Shown in pieces: positions 27,542-38,252 of a stretch of 64,000 bases of DNA. Made by a program: the position numbers and the translations under genes. Positions within the stretch are counted from its first letter, which is position 1. Every line of letters starts with the position of its first letter. Origin of the DNA: Cellulomonas fulva (lineage in GTDB: Bacteria; Actinomycetota; Actinomycetes; Actinomycetales; Cellulomonadaceae); contig NZ_JAHBOH010000001.1 of NCBI RefSeq assembly GCF_018531375.1, forward strand, positions 2,356,001 through 2,420,000, read 5' to 3'. The notes under the pieces were generated by a model. That model was not told where the DNA came from. It was given only the letters and a program-made list of their open reading frames with translations, and did no database searches.

Positions 27542-28464
27542 GCCGCATCGCCGAGTCCCTGTTCTGGATCGGGCGGTACGTGGAGCGGGCGGACGACACC
27601 GCGCGCCTGCTCGACGTCCACCTGCAGATCCTGCTCGAGGACCCGTGGGCCGAGGAGGACCTGGCCTGCCGTTCGCTGCTGTCGGTGATGGACCGGCCGA
27701 ACCCGCCCCAGGACGTCACGGTCGGCCGCACCACGGTGCTGGACGCGCTCGCCTACGACCGGTTCTCGCCGTCGTCCATCGCGGGCGCCCTCGTCGCCGC
27801 CCGGGAGAACGCGCGCCGCGCCCGCGAGGTCATCTCAACGGAGCTGTGGGAGTCGCTGAACGCGACGTGGAACCAGCTCCCGTCGCACATGCGCCCGGCG
27901 CGGCCGCACGACTACTTCACGTGGGTGCGGGAGCGCGCCGCGGTCGTCGGCGGCATCATCGACGCGACCATCTCCCGCGACGAGACCTGGGCGTTCATGG
28001 TGCTGGGCCGCTCGATCGAGCGCGCGGACATGACCGCCCGGCTCCTGACCACCCGCGCGCTCGCGGGTGCGGGCGGTCCCGGCTGGACCACCCTGCTGCG
28101 CTCGTGCGGCGCGCACGAGGCGTTCCTGCGGACGTACAAGGGGACCGCGTCCGACGAGCGCGCGGCGGGGTTCCTGCTGCTCGACCGGCTGTTCCCGCGC
28201 TCGATCGTGTTCGCGCTGAACCAGGCCGACGCGTGCCTGTCCGCCCTCGAGCCCGTGGCGGACCGCGCGATCGTGGACGAGGCGCGCCGGCACATCGGGC
28301 TGGTCCGGACCAACCTCGAGTACCGGCCGCTGATCGACGTGCTCGACGCGCTGCCCACCGAGATGGAGCAGGTGCAGCGGGCGTGCGCGGCGGCGTCCGA
28401 CGCGGTGCGCGGCCGCTACTTCCCGTCGCCGACGACCATGACCTGGACGGGGGAGGCCCTGTGA
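27535..28464 (+). CDS. Alpha-E domain protein (DUF403)
   Basis: A 309-residue all-helical protein. The N terminus LSRIAESLFWIGRYVERADDTARLLDVHL and the internal RSIERADMTARLL repeat are diagnostic of the alpha-E domain. No catalytic motif is known for it; it always accompanies the permuted ATP-grasp protein, so it probably binds or presents the ligase substrate. GTG 27535 overlaps the ATP-grasp stop by seven bases, and its own stop overlaps the transglutaminase start as GTGA. Confidence 0.9.
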   Translation: MLSRIAESLFWIGRYVERADDTARLLDVHLQILLEDPWAEEDLACRSLLSVMDRPNPPQDVTVGRTTVLDALAYDRFSPSSIAGALVAARENARRAREVISTELWESLNATWNQLPSHMRPARPHDYFTWVRERAAVVGGIIDATISRDETWAFMVLGRSIERADMTARLLTTRALAGAGGPGWTTLLRSCGAHEAFLRTYKGTASDERAAGFLLLDRLFPRSIVFALNQADACLSALEPVADRAIVDEARRHIGLVRTNLEYRPLIDVLDALPTEMEQVQRACAAASDAVRGRYFPSPTTMTWTGEAL

Positions 28465-29300
28465 GCCGGCTGCACGTGGTGCACACGTCGACGTTCCGCT
28501 ACACCACGCCGGTGCAGGCGTCCTACAACGAGGCGCGGATGACGCCCGTGTCCCAGGCGGGCCAGACGGTGGTCTCGACGCGCGTGGAGGTCACCCCGCA
28601 GACGTGGTCCTACGACTACCGCGACCACTGGGGCACGGCCGTCACCGCGTTCGAGGTCCTGGTGCCGCACCAGTCGATGGTCATCACCGCGGAGCACGTC
28701 GTGGAGGTCGGCGACGTCGCGTCGCCCCGGGCCGTGCTGGGCTGGGACGCGCTGCGCGCGCCCGACGTGCGGGACCGGATGGCGGAGTTCCTCGCCGACC
28801 CCCCGACCACGCAGGTGCCCGACGAGGTCGTCGCCCTCGCGCGTGCGGCGGCGGGCGACCTGCCGCCCGACGAGGCCGCGGTCGCGGTGTGCGCGGCGCT
28901 GCGCGACCGCCTCGAGTACATCCCGGGCGTCACCACGGTGCACACGCCGGCGGCGGAGGCGTGGGCCGCACGGGCCGGCGTGTGCCAGGACATCGCGCAC
29001 CTGGCGCTCGGCGCCCTGCGCGCACTGGGCATCCCGGCGCGCTACGTCTCGGGCTACCTGCACCCGACGCGCGGCGGCGAGATCGGCGAGACGGTGAGCG
29101 GCGAGTCGCACGCCTGGGTCGAGTGGTGGGGCGGCGACTGGGTGGCCTACGACCCGACCAACCGCGTCCCCGCGGGCTCGCACCACGTGGTCCTCGCGCG
29201 CGGGCGCTCCTACGACGACGTCGCGCCGCTGCGCGGCATCTACGCGGGCGCCGGGACCCAGGAGCTCGAGGTCGAGGTGCGGATCACGCGCGAGTCGTGA
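28461..29300 (+). CDS. Transglutaminase-like cysteine peptidase, catalytic triad intact
   Basis: A 279-residue protein with an N-terminal bacterial transglutaminase-associated beta domain ([27 protein letters not shown]) and a transglutaminase core. The triad is present: Cys175 (GVCQDIAH), His217 (ESHAWVEW) and Asp231 (YDPTN). No signal peptide or membrane segment, so it is cytoplasmic. Members of this group act as peptidases or amidases rather than true cross-linkers. Third gene of a tightly coupled triad with the ATP-grasp and alpha-E genes, suggesting that it cleaves or transfers the peptide bond which the ligase makes. Confidence 0.9.
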   Translation: MSRLHVVHTSTFRYTTPVQASYNEARMTPVSQAGQTVVSTRVEVTPQTWSYDYRDHWGTAVTAFEVLVPHQSMVITAEHVVEVGDVASPRAVLGWDALRAPDVRDRMAEFLADPPTTQVPDEVVALARAAAGDLPPDEAAVAVCAALRDRLEYIPGVTTVHTPAAEAWAARAGVCQDIAHLALGALRALGIPARYVSGYLHPTRGGEIGETVSGESHAWVEWWGGDWVAYDPTNRVPAGSHHVVLARGRSYDDVAPLRGIYAGAGTQELEVEVRITRES

Positions 29301-29306
29301 CGCCGC

Positions 29307-30002
29307 TCAGGGCGTGAGCCGGCGGGCGAGCGCGTCGACCAGCGCGTCGGCGTCGCCCGCGACCGTGACCTCGTCGGGCGTGCGCCGGCCCCAGACCAGG
29401 AGCGCGAGGTCCCGCGAGCCCGCACGGACCGTGGCGGCGGGCTCGCCCACGCCGCCGAGCGACCAGGTGCGGCCCGAGTCCGTGGCCTCGAGGCGCACGG
29501 GCGCCGGCAGCGGCTCCATCCGTCCCATCGCCTGCTGGCGGGGCTGCATCACGGTGACCACCTCGTCGACCGTGTCCCCCCACAGGACGGGGTCCGCGGT
29601 GACGGGCAGCTGCGACGAGGCCCTCAGGTCCCAGAGGTGCACGAGCGTCTCGTGCAGCTGCCGCCGGCGCCACCAGGACGCCGGCCCGTTCCCGACGAGC
29701 GTCCAGCCCTCGGCGTCGCCCAGGCGCTCCAGCGTCTCGCGCACCTCGGTCGCGTGCGTGGCGTAGAACTCGTCCAGCACGAACGGCCCGCGGCCCAGCG
29801 GCACCTCGCGCGCCTTGCCGGCCTGCGCGGCGGCCCAGTGGTGGATGCGGCCGAGGTGCACGACGAGGTGGCGCACGCGCCAGCGCCCGCACCACGGGAC
29901 CGGGGTCTCCGGGTCGACCTCGCCGATCGAGGCCAGGAAGTCGTCCTGCACCCGCCCGAGGGCCGCGAGGTGGTCGAGGGCTCCAGGGGCGTCCGGCGTC
30001 AT
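29307..30002 (-). CDS. Maleylpyruvate isomerase-family (DinB-like) mycothiol-dependent protein
   Basis: A 231-residue protein: N-terminal four-helix DinB/MDMPI domain, then a small C-terminal domain ([26 protein letters not shown]2-like). Metal ligands fit the family: His in [15 protein letters not shown] near residue 45 and the Glu-His pair in [13 protein letters not shown] near residue 130. The family includes mycothiol-dependent maleylpyruvate isomerase, but most members have no known substrate. ATG 30002 matches the conserved start ([11 protein letters not shown]). Convergent with the transglutaminase, divergent from lepA. Confidence 0.82.
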   Translation of the reverse strand: MTPDAPGALDHLAALGRVQDDFLASIGEVDPETPVPWCGRWRVRHLVVHLGRIHHWAAAQAGKAREVPLGRGPFVLDEFYATHATEVRETLERLGDAEGWTLVGNGPASWWRRRQLHETLVHLWDLRASSQLPVTADPVLWGDTVDEVVTVMQPRQQAMGRMEPLPAPVRLEATDSGRTWSLGGVGEPAATVRAGSRDLALLVWGRRTPDEVTVAGDADALVDALARRLTP

Positions 30003-30103
30003 GGGACCATGGTGGGGCCGAGGGCCCGGCCCGACGAGGGCAGGTCCGGCCGAACGTCGAGCACATCCCGCCACACGCCCACCAGAACCGGAGCATCCAC
30101 CGC

Positions 30104-31981
<1,878 letters not shown>

Positions 31982-31991
31982 GCCGTCCCGC

Positions 31992-33230
31992 GTGAGCCCG
32001 GCCCTGCCCGACGGCGACGAGGCACCCGCCGACGGCGCGCTGCCCACGTCCGTGGTCGCGGGCGCCGACGAGCGCGCGTTCGGCGTCTACCTGCACGTCC
32101 CGTTCTGCACGGTCCGCTGCGGCTACTGCGACTTCAACACCTACACGTCGCTCGAGCTGGGCGGCGGCGCGAGCCAGGCGTCGTACGCATCGACCGCGTG
32201 GCGCGAGGTCGACCTCGCGGCCCGCGTGCTGCGCGACGCGGGACTGCCGGCGCGGCCGGTCTCGACCGTGTTCGTCGGGGGCGGCACGCCCACCGTCCTG
32301 CCGGCGCACGACCTCGTCGGGATGCTCGCTTCCGTGCGGGAGGCCTGGGGGCTGTCCGACGACGCCGAGGTGACGACCGAGGCGAACCCCGACTCGGTCA
32401 CGCCGGAGTCGCTCGCGGCGCTCGCGGCGGGCGGCTTCACGCGCGTCTCGTTCGGCATGCAGTCCGCGGTGGGGCACGTGCTGCGCACGCTCGAGCGCAC
32501 GCACGACCCGGCGCGCATCCCCGAGGTCGTCCGGTGGGCGCGCGACGCCGGGCTCGACGTCTCGCTCGACCTGATCTACGGCACGCCGGGGGAGAGCGTC
32601 GACGACTGGCGCACCTCGCTCGAGACCGCGCTGGCGACGGGTGTGGACCACGTGTCGGCGTACGCCCTCGTGGTCGAGCCGGGCACCAAGATGGCCGCGC
32701 AGGTGCGCCGGGGCGAGCTCGCGCTGCCCGACGGCGACGACCAGGCGGCCAAGTACGAGCTCGCCGACGACCTGCTGGCCGCGGCGGGCCTCGGCTGGTA
32801 CGAGGTCTCGAACTGGGCGCGCGGGCCGGAGCACGTGTGCCGGCACAACCTGGCCTACTGGCGCGGCGACGACTGGTGGGGGATCGGGCCCGGCGCCCAC
32901 TCCCACGTCGGCGGTGTGCGGTGGTGGAACGTCAAGCACCCCCGCGCCTACGCCGCGCGCCTCGAGCAGGGCCTGAGCCCGGCGGCGGGCCGCGAGGTCG
33001 TGGACGACGAGGCGGCCGCGCTCGAGCGGCTCATGCTGCACGTCCGGCTCGCGCAGGGGATGCCCCTGGCGGAGCTCACGTCCGACGAGCGGGCGCGGGT
33101 CGCGGGCCTGGTCGCGGACGGGCTCGTCGACGGGCGCGCGCTGATCGCCGAGCGCCGGCTGGTGCTGACGCGGCGCGGACGCCTGCTGGCCGACCTGGCC
33201 GTGCGCACGCTGGCGGGCTTCGGCGGCTGA
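31992..33230 (+). CDS. hemW: Radical SAM family heme chaperone HemW
   Basis: A 412-residue radical SAM protein. The cluster motif CTVRCGYCDF appears near residue 38, preceded by YLHVPF. The HemW-specific CRHNLAYW (HNxxYW) motif near residue 283 distinguishes it from coproporphyrinogen oxidase HemN. GGGTPTVLP and ANPDSVT are further radical SAM segments. HemW binds heme and delivers it to membrane respiratory proteins. Located directly downstream of lepA, an arrangement shared by many bacteria. The C-terminal winged-helix domain is complete. Confidence 0.93.
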   Translation: MSPALPDGDEAPADGALPTSVVAGADERAFGVYLHVPFCTVRCGYCDFNTYTSLELGGGASQASYASTAWREVDLAARVLRDAGLPARPVSTVFVGGGTPTVLPAHDLVGMLASVREAWGLSDDAEVTTEANPDSVTPESLAALAAGGFTRVSFGMQSAVGHVLRTLERTHDPARIPEVVRWARDAGLDVSLDLIYGTPGESVDDWRTSLETALATGVDHVSAYALVVEPGTKMAAQVRRGELALPDGDDQAAKYELADDLLAAAGLGWYEVSNWARGPEHVCRHNLAYWRGDDWWGIGPGAHSHVGGVRWWNVKHPRAYAARLEQGLSPAAGREVVDDEAAALERLMLHVRLAQGMPLAELTSDERARVAGLVADGLVDGRALIAERRLVLTRRGRLLADLAVRTLAGFGG

Positions 33231-33253
33231 CCCGCCCGTGCCCGGCCGACCGG

Positions 33254-33309
33254 CAGGACGGTCACGCCAGGACGGTCACGCCAGGACGGTCACTTCAGGA
33301 CGGTCACTT
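33254..33309. repeat. Four tandem 14-bp repeats
   Basis: Unit CAGGACGGTCACGC; copies 1 and 2 are identical, copies 3 and 4 end in TT instead of GC. The array lies between the convergent hemW and DUF4870 genes, and its last copy overlaps the DUF4870 stop codon (33304-33306). No gap between copies, so it is not a CRISPR array. Confidence 0.9.
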
Positions 33310-33714
33310 GATGAAGCGGATGCTCACCGGGTACCGGTACCACTCGAACCGGCTGGCCGCGATGGCCGCCATGATCTGCAGCACGATCTGCAGGATCGCG
33401 GCGGCGATCAGGATGACCGCGCCGACCACGATGATCAGCAGGATCGAGCCGACGACGTAGGCGATGAGGAGCGTGAGCTGGAAGTTCAGCGACTCCTTCG
33501 CCTGGTGCTCCAGGTACGGTCCGCGGCCCCGGAACACGAGCCAGATCACGAGCGGCGCGAGGAACCCCGCGACGAACGGCAGCAGGTGGGCGAGGATCGC
33601 CCACGTCTTCTCCTCGTCGGGCCGCAGCGGCGGCGCGGCCGGCGCGCCGTAGCCCGGTCCGGGCGGCGGCGCGGCGTTCCAGGGCTGGTCGCCGGGCGGC
33701 GGGGGCGTGCTCAT
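33304..33714 (-). CDS. DUF4870 small membrane protein
   Basis: A 136-residue protein. A Pro/Gly-rich cytoplasmic N terminus (about 35 residues, GYGAPAAPPLRPDEEK) precedes three hydrophobic helices: TWAILAHLLPFVAGFLAPLVIWLVF, FQLTLLIAYVVGSILLIIVV and AVILIAAAILQIVLQIMAAIA. The motif YLEHQAKESLNFQLT is characteristic of DUF4870. Function unknown. Divergent from a larger Pro-rich membrane protein with similar N-terminal composition, sharing 195 bases of promoter region. The stop codon lies within a tandem repeat array. Confidence 0.85.
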   Translation of the reverse strand: MSTPPPPGDQPWNAAPPPGPGYGAPAAPPLRPDEEKTWAILAHLLPFVAGFLAPLVIWLVFRGRGPYLEHQAKESLNFQLTLLIAYVVGSILLIIVVGAVILIAAAILQIVLQIMAAIAASRFEWYRYPVSIRFIK

Positions 33715-33789
33715 CGGGACTCCTCGGGTGCGCTCGTGCCTCGGGTCGCTCGCCCGTGCGGGCACGGTGCGCGCACGGGGCGTCCCCGC

Positions 33790-33795
33790 AGCGTA
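33790..33795 (-). promoter_or_regulatory. Probable -10 box TACGCT for DUF4870 gene
   Basis: TACGCT on the minus strand about 75 bases before ATG 33714, consistent with the local -10 pattern. Confidence 0.35.
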
Positions 33796-33838
33796 TCGGG
33801 TGATCTTCACGCGGTGACCCCGCGCTGCGCGCAGATCC

Positions 33839-33867
33839 TTGACACGGTCCGCGCGCTTCGGTTCGCT
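33839..33867 (+). promoter_or_regulatory. Promoter with TTGACA -35 box
   Basis: TTGACA (33839-33844) followed after 17 bases by TTCGCT as a weak -10, then a leader with a GAGAGGGAG ribosome site before ATG 33910. Confidence 0.45.
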
Positions 33868-33909
33868 TCCCCGGGGCCCAGGTCGGGCCCGACGAAGAGA
33901 GGGAGACGC

Positions 33910-34842
33910 ATGAGCGACACCACGCCGCGACCGGAGGACGAGAACGCGCCCGTCCCGCCGGCCGACGGAGGCAGCCCGCAGCCGCCCGAGTCCCCCCTGG
34001 CACCCTCGGCGCCCGCCGCCCCGGCGGAGCCCACCGGCGCATACCCGCCGCCGCCCGCGCAGCCGAGCGGCGCCTACCCGCCGCCCGCCTCCCCGCCGCC
34101 GCCGGCTGCCCCGGCGCCCGGCGGGTACGGCGCGCCCGACGGCCAGCCGGTGGACGTCATGCAGGCGTTCACGTGGGGCTGGAAGAAGTTCACCGAGAAC
34201 GTCGGCCCGATCCTGCTCGGCATCCTCGGCTACCTCGTCGCGACGGCGATCATCGTCGGCGTCCTGTACGCGGTCCTGGCGGCGACGCTGCTGGGGACGT
34301 CCGACGACCTGGTGCTCCACGACGACGGGTCCATCACGTACGGCTCCGGTCCGAACTTCTTCGTCCTGCTGGTCGTCGGCGGCCTGATCACCCTGGTCAC
34401 GGTCGTGCTGTTCTCGATCCTGCAGGCCGGGTTCGTCCAGGCGGCGCTGCGGCTCTCGCGCGGCGAGGCGCTGAGCGTGGACACGTTCTACCGGTTCCGG
34501 AACCTGGGCGCCGTGGTGGTCGCCGCGCTGCTGGTCGGCGTCCTCACCGCCGTCGGGTACGCGCTCTGCTACCTGCCGGGCATCGCGGTCGCGTTCTTCG
34601 CGCAGTTCACGCTGTACTACGTCGTCGACCGCGGGCTCGGGGCCGTCGACGCCCTCAAGGCGAGCTTCGAGCTGGTCAAGAACAACCTCGGTCCGGTCGC
34701 GCTGCTGTCCCTGGGGATCGTCGTCGTCAGCGCGGTCGGCTCCCTGCTGTGCGGTGTCGGCCTGTTCGTCGCGCTGCCCCTGGCGCTGCTCGCGCAGGCG
34801 TACTTCTACCGCCGCCTCAACGGCGAGCCCGTCGCCGCCTGA
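33910..34842 (+). CDS. Proline-rich integral membrane protein, unknown function
   Basis: A 310-residue protein. The first 85 residues are a low-complexity Pro/Ala tail with repeated AYPPP units. The rest has about five or six hydrophobic helices beginning with VGPILLGILGYLVATAIIVGVL. The conserved-looking loops QAALRLSRGEALSVDTFYRF and DALKASFELVKNNLG resemble the DUF975/YciC-like group of membrane proteins. GAGAGGGAG ribosome site directly before ATG. No enzymatic motif. Divergent partner of the DUF4870 gene; a role in membrane or cell-envelope organisation is only a guess. Confidence 0.75.
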   Translation: MSDTTPRPEDENAPVPPADGGSPQPPESPLAPSAPAAPAEPTGAYPPPPAQPSGAYPPPASPPPPAAPAPGGYGAPDGQPVDVMQAFTWGWKKFTENVGPILLGILGYLVATAIIVGVLYAVLAATLLGTSDDLVLHDDGSITYGSGPNFFVLLVVGGLITLVTVVLFSILQAGFVQAALRLSRGEALSVDTFYRFRNLGAVVVAALLVGVLTAVGYALCYLPGIAVAFFAQFTLYYVVDRGLGAVDALKASFELVKNNLGPVALLSLGIVVVSAVGSLLCGVGLFVALPLALLAQAYFYRRLNGEPVAA

Positions 34843-34860
34843 CGCGTCGCCAGGCACGAC

Positions 34861-34895
34861 GAGGCCCCCGTCCCCTGGTGGGGGGCGGGGGCCTC
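34861..34895. terminator. Bidirectional hairpin terminator
   Basis: GAGGCCCCCGTCCCC and GGGGGCGGGGGCCTC form a near-perfect stem around TGGTG, exactly between two convergent genes. Confidence 0.85.
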
Positions 34896-34900
34896 GCGCG

Positions 34901-35764
34901 TCACGCGGTGACGAAGTCGATGAGCTCCTCGACGCGGCCCAGCAGGGACGGCTCCAGGTCGGCGTAGCTGCGCACGGTGCCCAGGATCCGCTGCCAGGCG
35001 CGCGCGACGTCGGCCTGGTCCTGCGCGGGCCAGCCCAGCTCGCGCAGGATGCCGCGCTTCCACTCGGTGCCGCGCTCGATCGTCGGCCACGCCGTCAGGC
35101 CCACCCGCTGCGGGCGCACCGCCTGCCACACGTCGACGTACGGGTGCCCGAGGACGAGCACCGTGCCGCCGGGCGCCGCGCGCAGGGCGTCGGCGGCGAT
35201 GCGCGCCTCCTTCGAGCCGGGCACCAGGTGGTCGACGAGCACGCCGACGCGGCGGTCCGCGGACGGCGCGAAGTCGCGGACGGCGTCGACGAGGTGGTCC
35301 ACGCCGTCGAGCAGCTCCACGACCACGCCCTCGACGCGCAGGTCGTCGCCCCAGACCTTCTCGACCAGCTCGGCGTCGTGCTTGCCCTCGACCCAGATGC
35401 GGCTGCCGCGCGCCACGCGGGCGCGCGCACCGGCCACGGCGCGCGAGCCGGACGCCGTGCGCTCCGGCGGGCGCGGCGCCGTCGTCGTGACGGGCGCGGT
35501 GAGGACCACGGGCTGCCCGTCCACCCAGAACCCGGGGCCCAGCGGGAAGGTGCGGGTCCGTCCGTGCCGGTCCTCGAGCACGACGACGTGCTGGCCGCCG
35601 GACTTCTCGACCCGCACGACCGCGCCGACCCAGCCGGTCGTGACCTCCTCGACGACGAGCCCGCGGTCGGCGGGCTGCGGCCGCGACGTCGGCCGGGCAC
35701 GGTGGTGCCCGCTGCCGCCGCTGCCGGGCTCGTCCCCGAGCACGTCCGTGCCGTACCGGTCCAT
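34901..35764 (-). CDS. DUF3097 protein with Toprim-like signatures
   Basis: A 287-residue actinobacterial DUF3097 protein. N-terminal beta domain ([19 protein letters not shown]...[20 protein letters not shown]) about residues 38-85. The central part begins [21 protein letters not shown] (about 118-140) and continues with [22 protein letters not shown] and [15 protein letters not shown]. The EGKxD and VLVDxxxPGxKE elements recall the Toprim fold of RNase M5-like enzymes; that is my inference. Function is unknown. ATG 35764 follows an in-frame GTG; both are preceded by GAGGGG. Confidence 0.85.
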   Translation of the reverse strand: MDRYGTDVLGDEPGSGGSGHHRARPTSRPQPADRGLVVEEVTTGWVGAVVRVEKSGGQHVVVLEDRHGRTRTFPLGPGFWVDGQPVVLTAPVTTTAPRPPERTASGSRAVAGARARVARGSRIWVEGKHDAELVEKVWGDDLRVEGVVVELLDGVDHLVDAVRDFAPSADRRVGVLVDHLVPGSKEARIAADALRAAPGGTVLVLGHPYVDVWQAVRPQRVGLTAWPTIERGTEWKRGILRELGWPAQDQADVARAWQRILGTVRSYADLEPSLLGRVEELIDFVTA

Positions 35765-35908
35765 CACCCCTCGCTCACCCCTCGCTCACTGCTCCTCGCT
35801 GCTCCCTCGCCCGCTCGCCCGGTCCCGGGCCGGACTGCCCCGGCACCCTAGACGCTCGCGTCGTGCACCGCGCCGGAGCGCGCCGAGGAGGTGCGGGGCG
35901 CGTCGTCG

Positions 35909-35914
35909 TAGGAT
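35909..35914 (+). promoter_or_regulatory. hrcA operon -10 box TAGGAT
   Basis: TAGGAT ends where the CIRCE operator begins, so HrcA bound to CIRCE would cover the transcription start. Confidence 0.6.
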
Positions 35915-35940
35915 TGGCACTCGGAACGGGTGAGTGCTAC
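35914..35940 (+). promoter_or_regulatory. CIRCE operator (HrcA-binding inverted repeat)
   Basis: TTGGCACTC and GAGTGCTAC separated by exactly nine bases, matching the CIRCE consensus TTAGCACTC-N9-GAGTGCTAA with one change in each arm. It indicates heat-shock autoregulation of hrcA-dnaJ. Confidence 0.95.
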
Positions 35941-35988
35941 CTGTCTGGGGACGGCCTGTCCGGGGACGCGCGGAGGGAGGACTGCGGG

Positions 35989-37014
35989 ATGAGCGACGAC
36001 CGGCGCCTCGACGTGCTCCGCGCGATCGTCGAGGACTACGTGTCCACGGGTGAGCCCGTCGGGTCGCGTGCCCTCGTCGAGCGCCACAACCTCGGCGTCT
36101 CCCCGGCGACGATCCGCAACGACATGGCGGCGCTCGAGGAGGGCGGCTACATCGCCCAGCCGCACACCTCCGCGGGCCGCGTGCCCACGGACAAGGGCTA
36201 CCGCGTGTTCGTCGACCGGCTCGCGACGGTCAAGCCGCTCTCGGCTCCCGAGAAGCGCGCGATCGGCCAGCTGCTCGAGGACGCGGTCGACCTGGACGAC
36301 GTGGTGGACCGCTCGGTCCGCCTGCTCGCGCAGCTCACGCACCAGGTCGCGGTGGTGCAGTACCCGTCGCTGCGGCGCTCGGCCCTGCGGCACATCGAGC
36401 TGGTGCCCGTGGGGGCGCGGCACCTGCTCGTCGTGCTGATCACCGACACGGGACGGGTGGAGCAGCGCACGCTCGAGACCCCCGGCGACGTCGACGAGCT
36501 CGTCGTCGTGCGGCTGCGCGCGGCCGTGAACGCGCACGTCGCGGGCCGCCGCCTCGCGGAGCTGGGCGACGCGGTCGAGGACCTGGCGGCGGCGTTCGGC
36601 CCGCAGGACGGCGCGCTGCTGCGGCAGGTGGTCGACGTGGTGGCCGAGACGCTCGCGCAGGAGAGCGAGGAGCGCGTGGTGCTCGCCGGCACCGCGAACC
36701 TCGCGCGCGGCGGCGGCCAGGACTTCGTGCGGACCATCGGCCCGGTGCTCGAGGCGCTCGAGGAGCAGGTGGTGCTGCTGCGGCTCCTGAGCGAGATGGC
36801 GGAGGACGCCGCGAGCGTCTCGGTCCGGATCGGCCGCGAGACGCAGCACGACGGCCTGGTCGAGACCAGCTTCGTGACCAGCGGCTACGGCGACGAGGGG
36901 GGCGCGTCGCTGGCCCGCGTCGGCGCCATCGGTCCGCTGCGCATGGACTACCCCGGGACCATGGCGTCGGTGCGCGCCGTGGCCCGCTACCTCACCCGCA
37001 TCCTCGCGGGGTGA
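35989..37014 (+). CDS. hrcA: Heat-inducible transcription repressor HrcA
   Basis: A 341-residue repressor of class I heat-shock genes. The N-terminal winged helix ([27 protein letters not shown], then [37 protein letters not shown]) binds CIRCE; the GAF-like and dimerisation domains follow. The C-terminal [22 protein letters not shown] block is conserved. ATG 35989 follows a strong GGAGGGAGG ribosome site; a CIRCE element lies 49 bases upstream, so the gene represses itself. dnaJ follows after 98 bases. Confidence 0.97.
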   Translation: MSDDRRLDVLRAIVEDYVSTGEPVGSRALVERHNLGVSPATIRNDMAALEEGGYIAQPHTSAGRVPTDKGYRVFVDRLATVKPLSAPEKRAIGQLLEDAVDLDDVVDRSVRLLAQLTHQVAVVQYPSLRRSALRHIELVPVGARHLLVVLITDTGRVEQRTLETPGDVDELVVVRLRAAVNAHVAGRRLAELGDAVEDLAAAFGPQDGALLRQVVDVVAETLAQESEERVVLAGTANLARGGGQDFVRTIGPVLEALEEQVVLLRLLSEMAEDAASVSVRIGRETQHDGLVETSFVTSGYGDEGGASLARVGAIGPLRMDYPGTMASVRAVARYLTRILAG

Positions 37015-37112
37015 CGCACCCGACGACGAGCGTGCCGGCCGCGTCGCGGCGCTCCACCACCTCGACGACCGCCTGACCCGACGAGCCCGCCAGGAAGCGA
37101 GCGAACCACGAC

Positions 37113-38252
37113 GTGACCGACTACTACGAGGTCCTGGGCGTCCCGCGCGACGCGACGCCCGAGCAGATCAAGAAGGCCTACCGCAAGCTCGCGCGCGAGA
37201 ACCACCCCGACGTCGCGGGCGAGGACCCGGGCGCCGAGGAGCGGTTCAAGGCCGTCTCCCGGGCCTACGAGGTCCTGGGCAACGCCGACAAGCGCCGGCA
37301 GTACGACCTGGGCTCCGACCCGTCCTCGCCCAGCGGCGGCATGGGCGGCGACGGCATGGGGGGCTTCGGCTTCCAGGACATCTTCGAGACGTTCTTCGGC
37401 GCCGCGAGCGGTGCCGGGGCCCAGCGCGGACCGGTGCCGCGCGCCCGGCGCGGCCAGGACGCGCTGGTCCGGCTCGACCTGGACCTCGCCGACGTCACGT
37501 TCGGCACGCACCGCGAGATCCCGGTCGACACCGCGGTCACCTGCCCCACCTGCAGCGGCACCTGCTGCCGCCCCGGGACGTCGCCCCGCACGTGCGAGGT
37601 CTGCCACGGCCGCGGCATGGTCCAGCGGGTGGCGCGCTCGTTCCTGGGCCAGGTCATGACGAACCAGCCGTGCGCGGCCTGCCGCGGCTTCGGCACGACG
37701 ATCCCCGAGCCCTGCCCCGAGTGCTCGGGCGAGGGCCGCGTGCGCTCGCGCCGGACGCTGGGCGTCGACGTCCCGGCGGGTGTCGACACCGGCACGCGGA
37801 TCAAGCTGACGGGCCAGGGCGAGGTCGGGCCCGCGGGCGGCCCGGCGGGTGACGTGTACCTCGAGGTGCGCGAGCGCCGGCACGAGCTGTTCGCGCGCGA
37901 CGGCGACGACCTGCACGTGACGATGAGCGTCCCGATGACGGCCGCCGCGCTCGGCACGGTGCTGACGCTCGAGACGCTCGACGGCCCGCAGGAGGTCGAC
38001 CTGCGCCCGGGCACGCAGCCCGAGCAGGTCGTCACGCTCAAGGGGCTGGGCGTCGGGCACCTGCACGTCGGCGGACGCGGCGACCTGCACGTGCACGTCG
38101 ACGTGGCGGTGCCGACGGCGCTGGACGACGAGCAGACCGAGCTGCTGCGCCGGCTGGCGACGCTGCGTGGCGAGGAGCGTCCGGAGGCGCGGCTCGCGGC
38201 CTCCCACCAGGGCGTGTTCGGCAAGCTGCGCGACAAGCTCGCGGGTCGATGA
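37113..38252 (+). CDS. dnaJ: Molecular chaperone DnaJ
   Basis: A 379-residue type I DnaJ, co-chaperone stimulating DnaK. J domain at residues 1-70 with the HPD motif (ENHPDV), Gly-rich segment ([14 protein letters not shown]), four Cys-rich zinc repeats and the C-terminal peptide-binding domains. Repeats 2-4 are canonical ([24 protein letters not shown]); repeat 1 reads CPTCSGTCC, with two extra Cys where Gly and usually Ala stand. Downstream of hrcA, as in the DnaJ2 copies of actinobacteria. GTG start ([10 protein letters not shown]). Its TGA overlaps the rsmE start as ATGA. Confidence 0.96.
   Translation: MTDYYEVLGVPRDATPEQIKKAYRKLARENHPDVAGEDPGAEERFKAVSRAYEVLGNADKRRQYDLGSDPSSPSGGMGGDGMGGFGFQDIFETFFGAASGAGAQRGPVPRARRGQDALVRLDLDLADVTFGTHREIPVDTAVTCPTCSGTCCRPGTSPRTCEVCHGRGMVQRVARSFLGQVMTNQPCAACRGFGTTIPEPCPECSGEGRVRSRRTLGVDVPAGVDTGTRIKLTGQGEVGPAGGPAGDVYLEVRERRHELFARDGDDLHVTMSVPMTAAALGTVLTLETLDGPQEVDLRPGTQPEQVVTLKGLGVGHLHVGGRGDLHVHVDVAVPTALDDEQTELLRRLATLRGEERPEARLAASHQGVFGKLRDKLAGR

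Noticed and set aside
33254-33309. CRISPR array
   Set aside because: Units are 14 bp and directly adjacent with no spacers, and no cas genes are present.
33304-34857. 517-codon minus-strand frame as one long protein
   Set aside because: Only its last 137 codons (from ATG 33714) are the DUF4870 gene; the rest is antisense to the Pro-rich membrane protein on the plus strand.
35881-35988. hrcA start at an upstream in-frame codon (35863)
   Set aside because: It would put the CIRCE operator inside the coding region; ATG 35989 has a strong ribosome site and the conserved N terminus.
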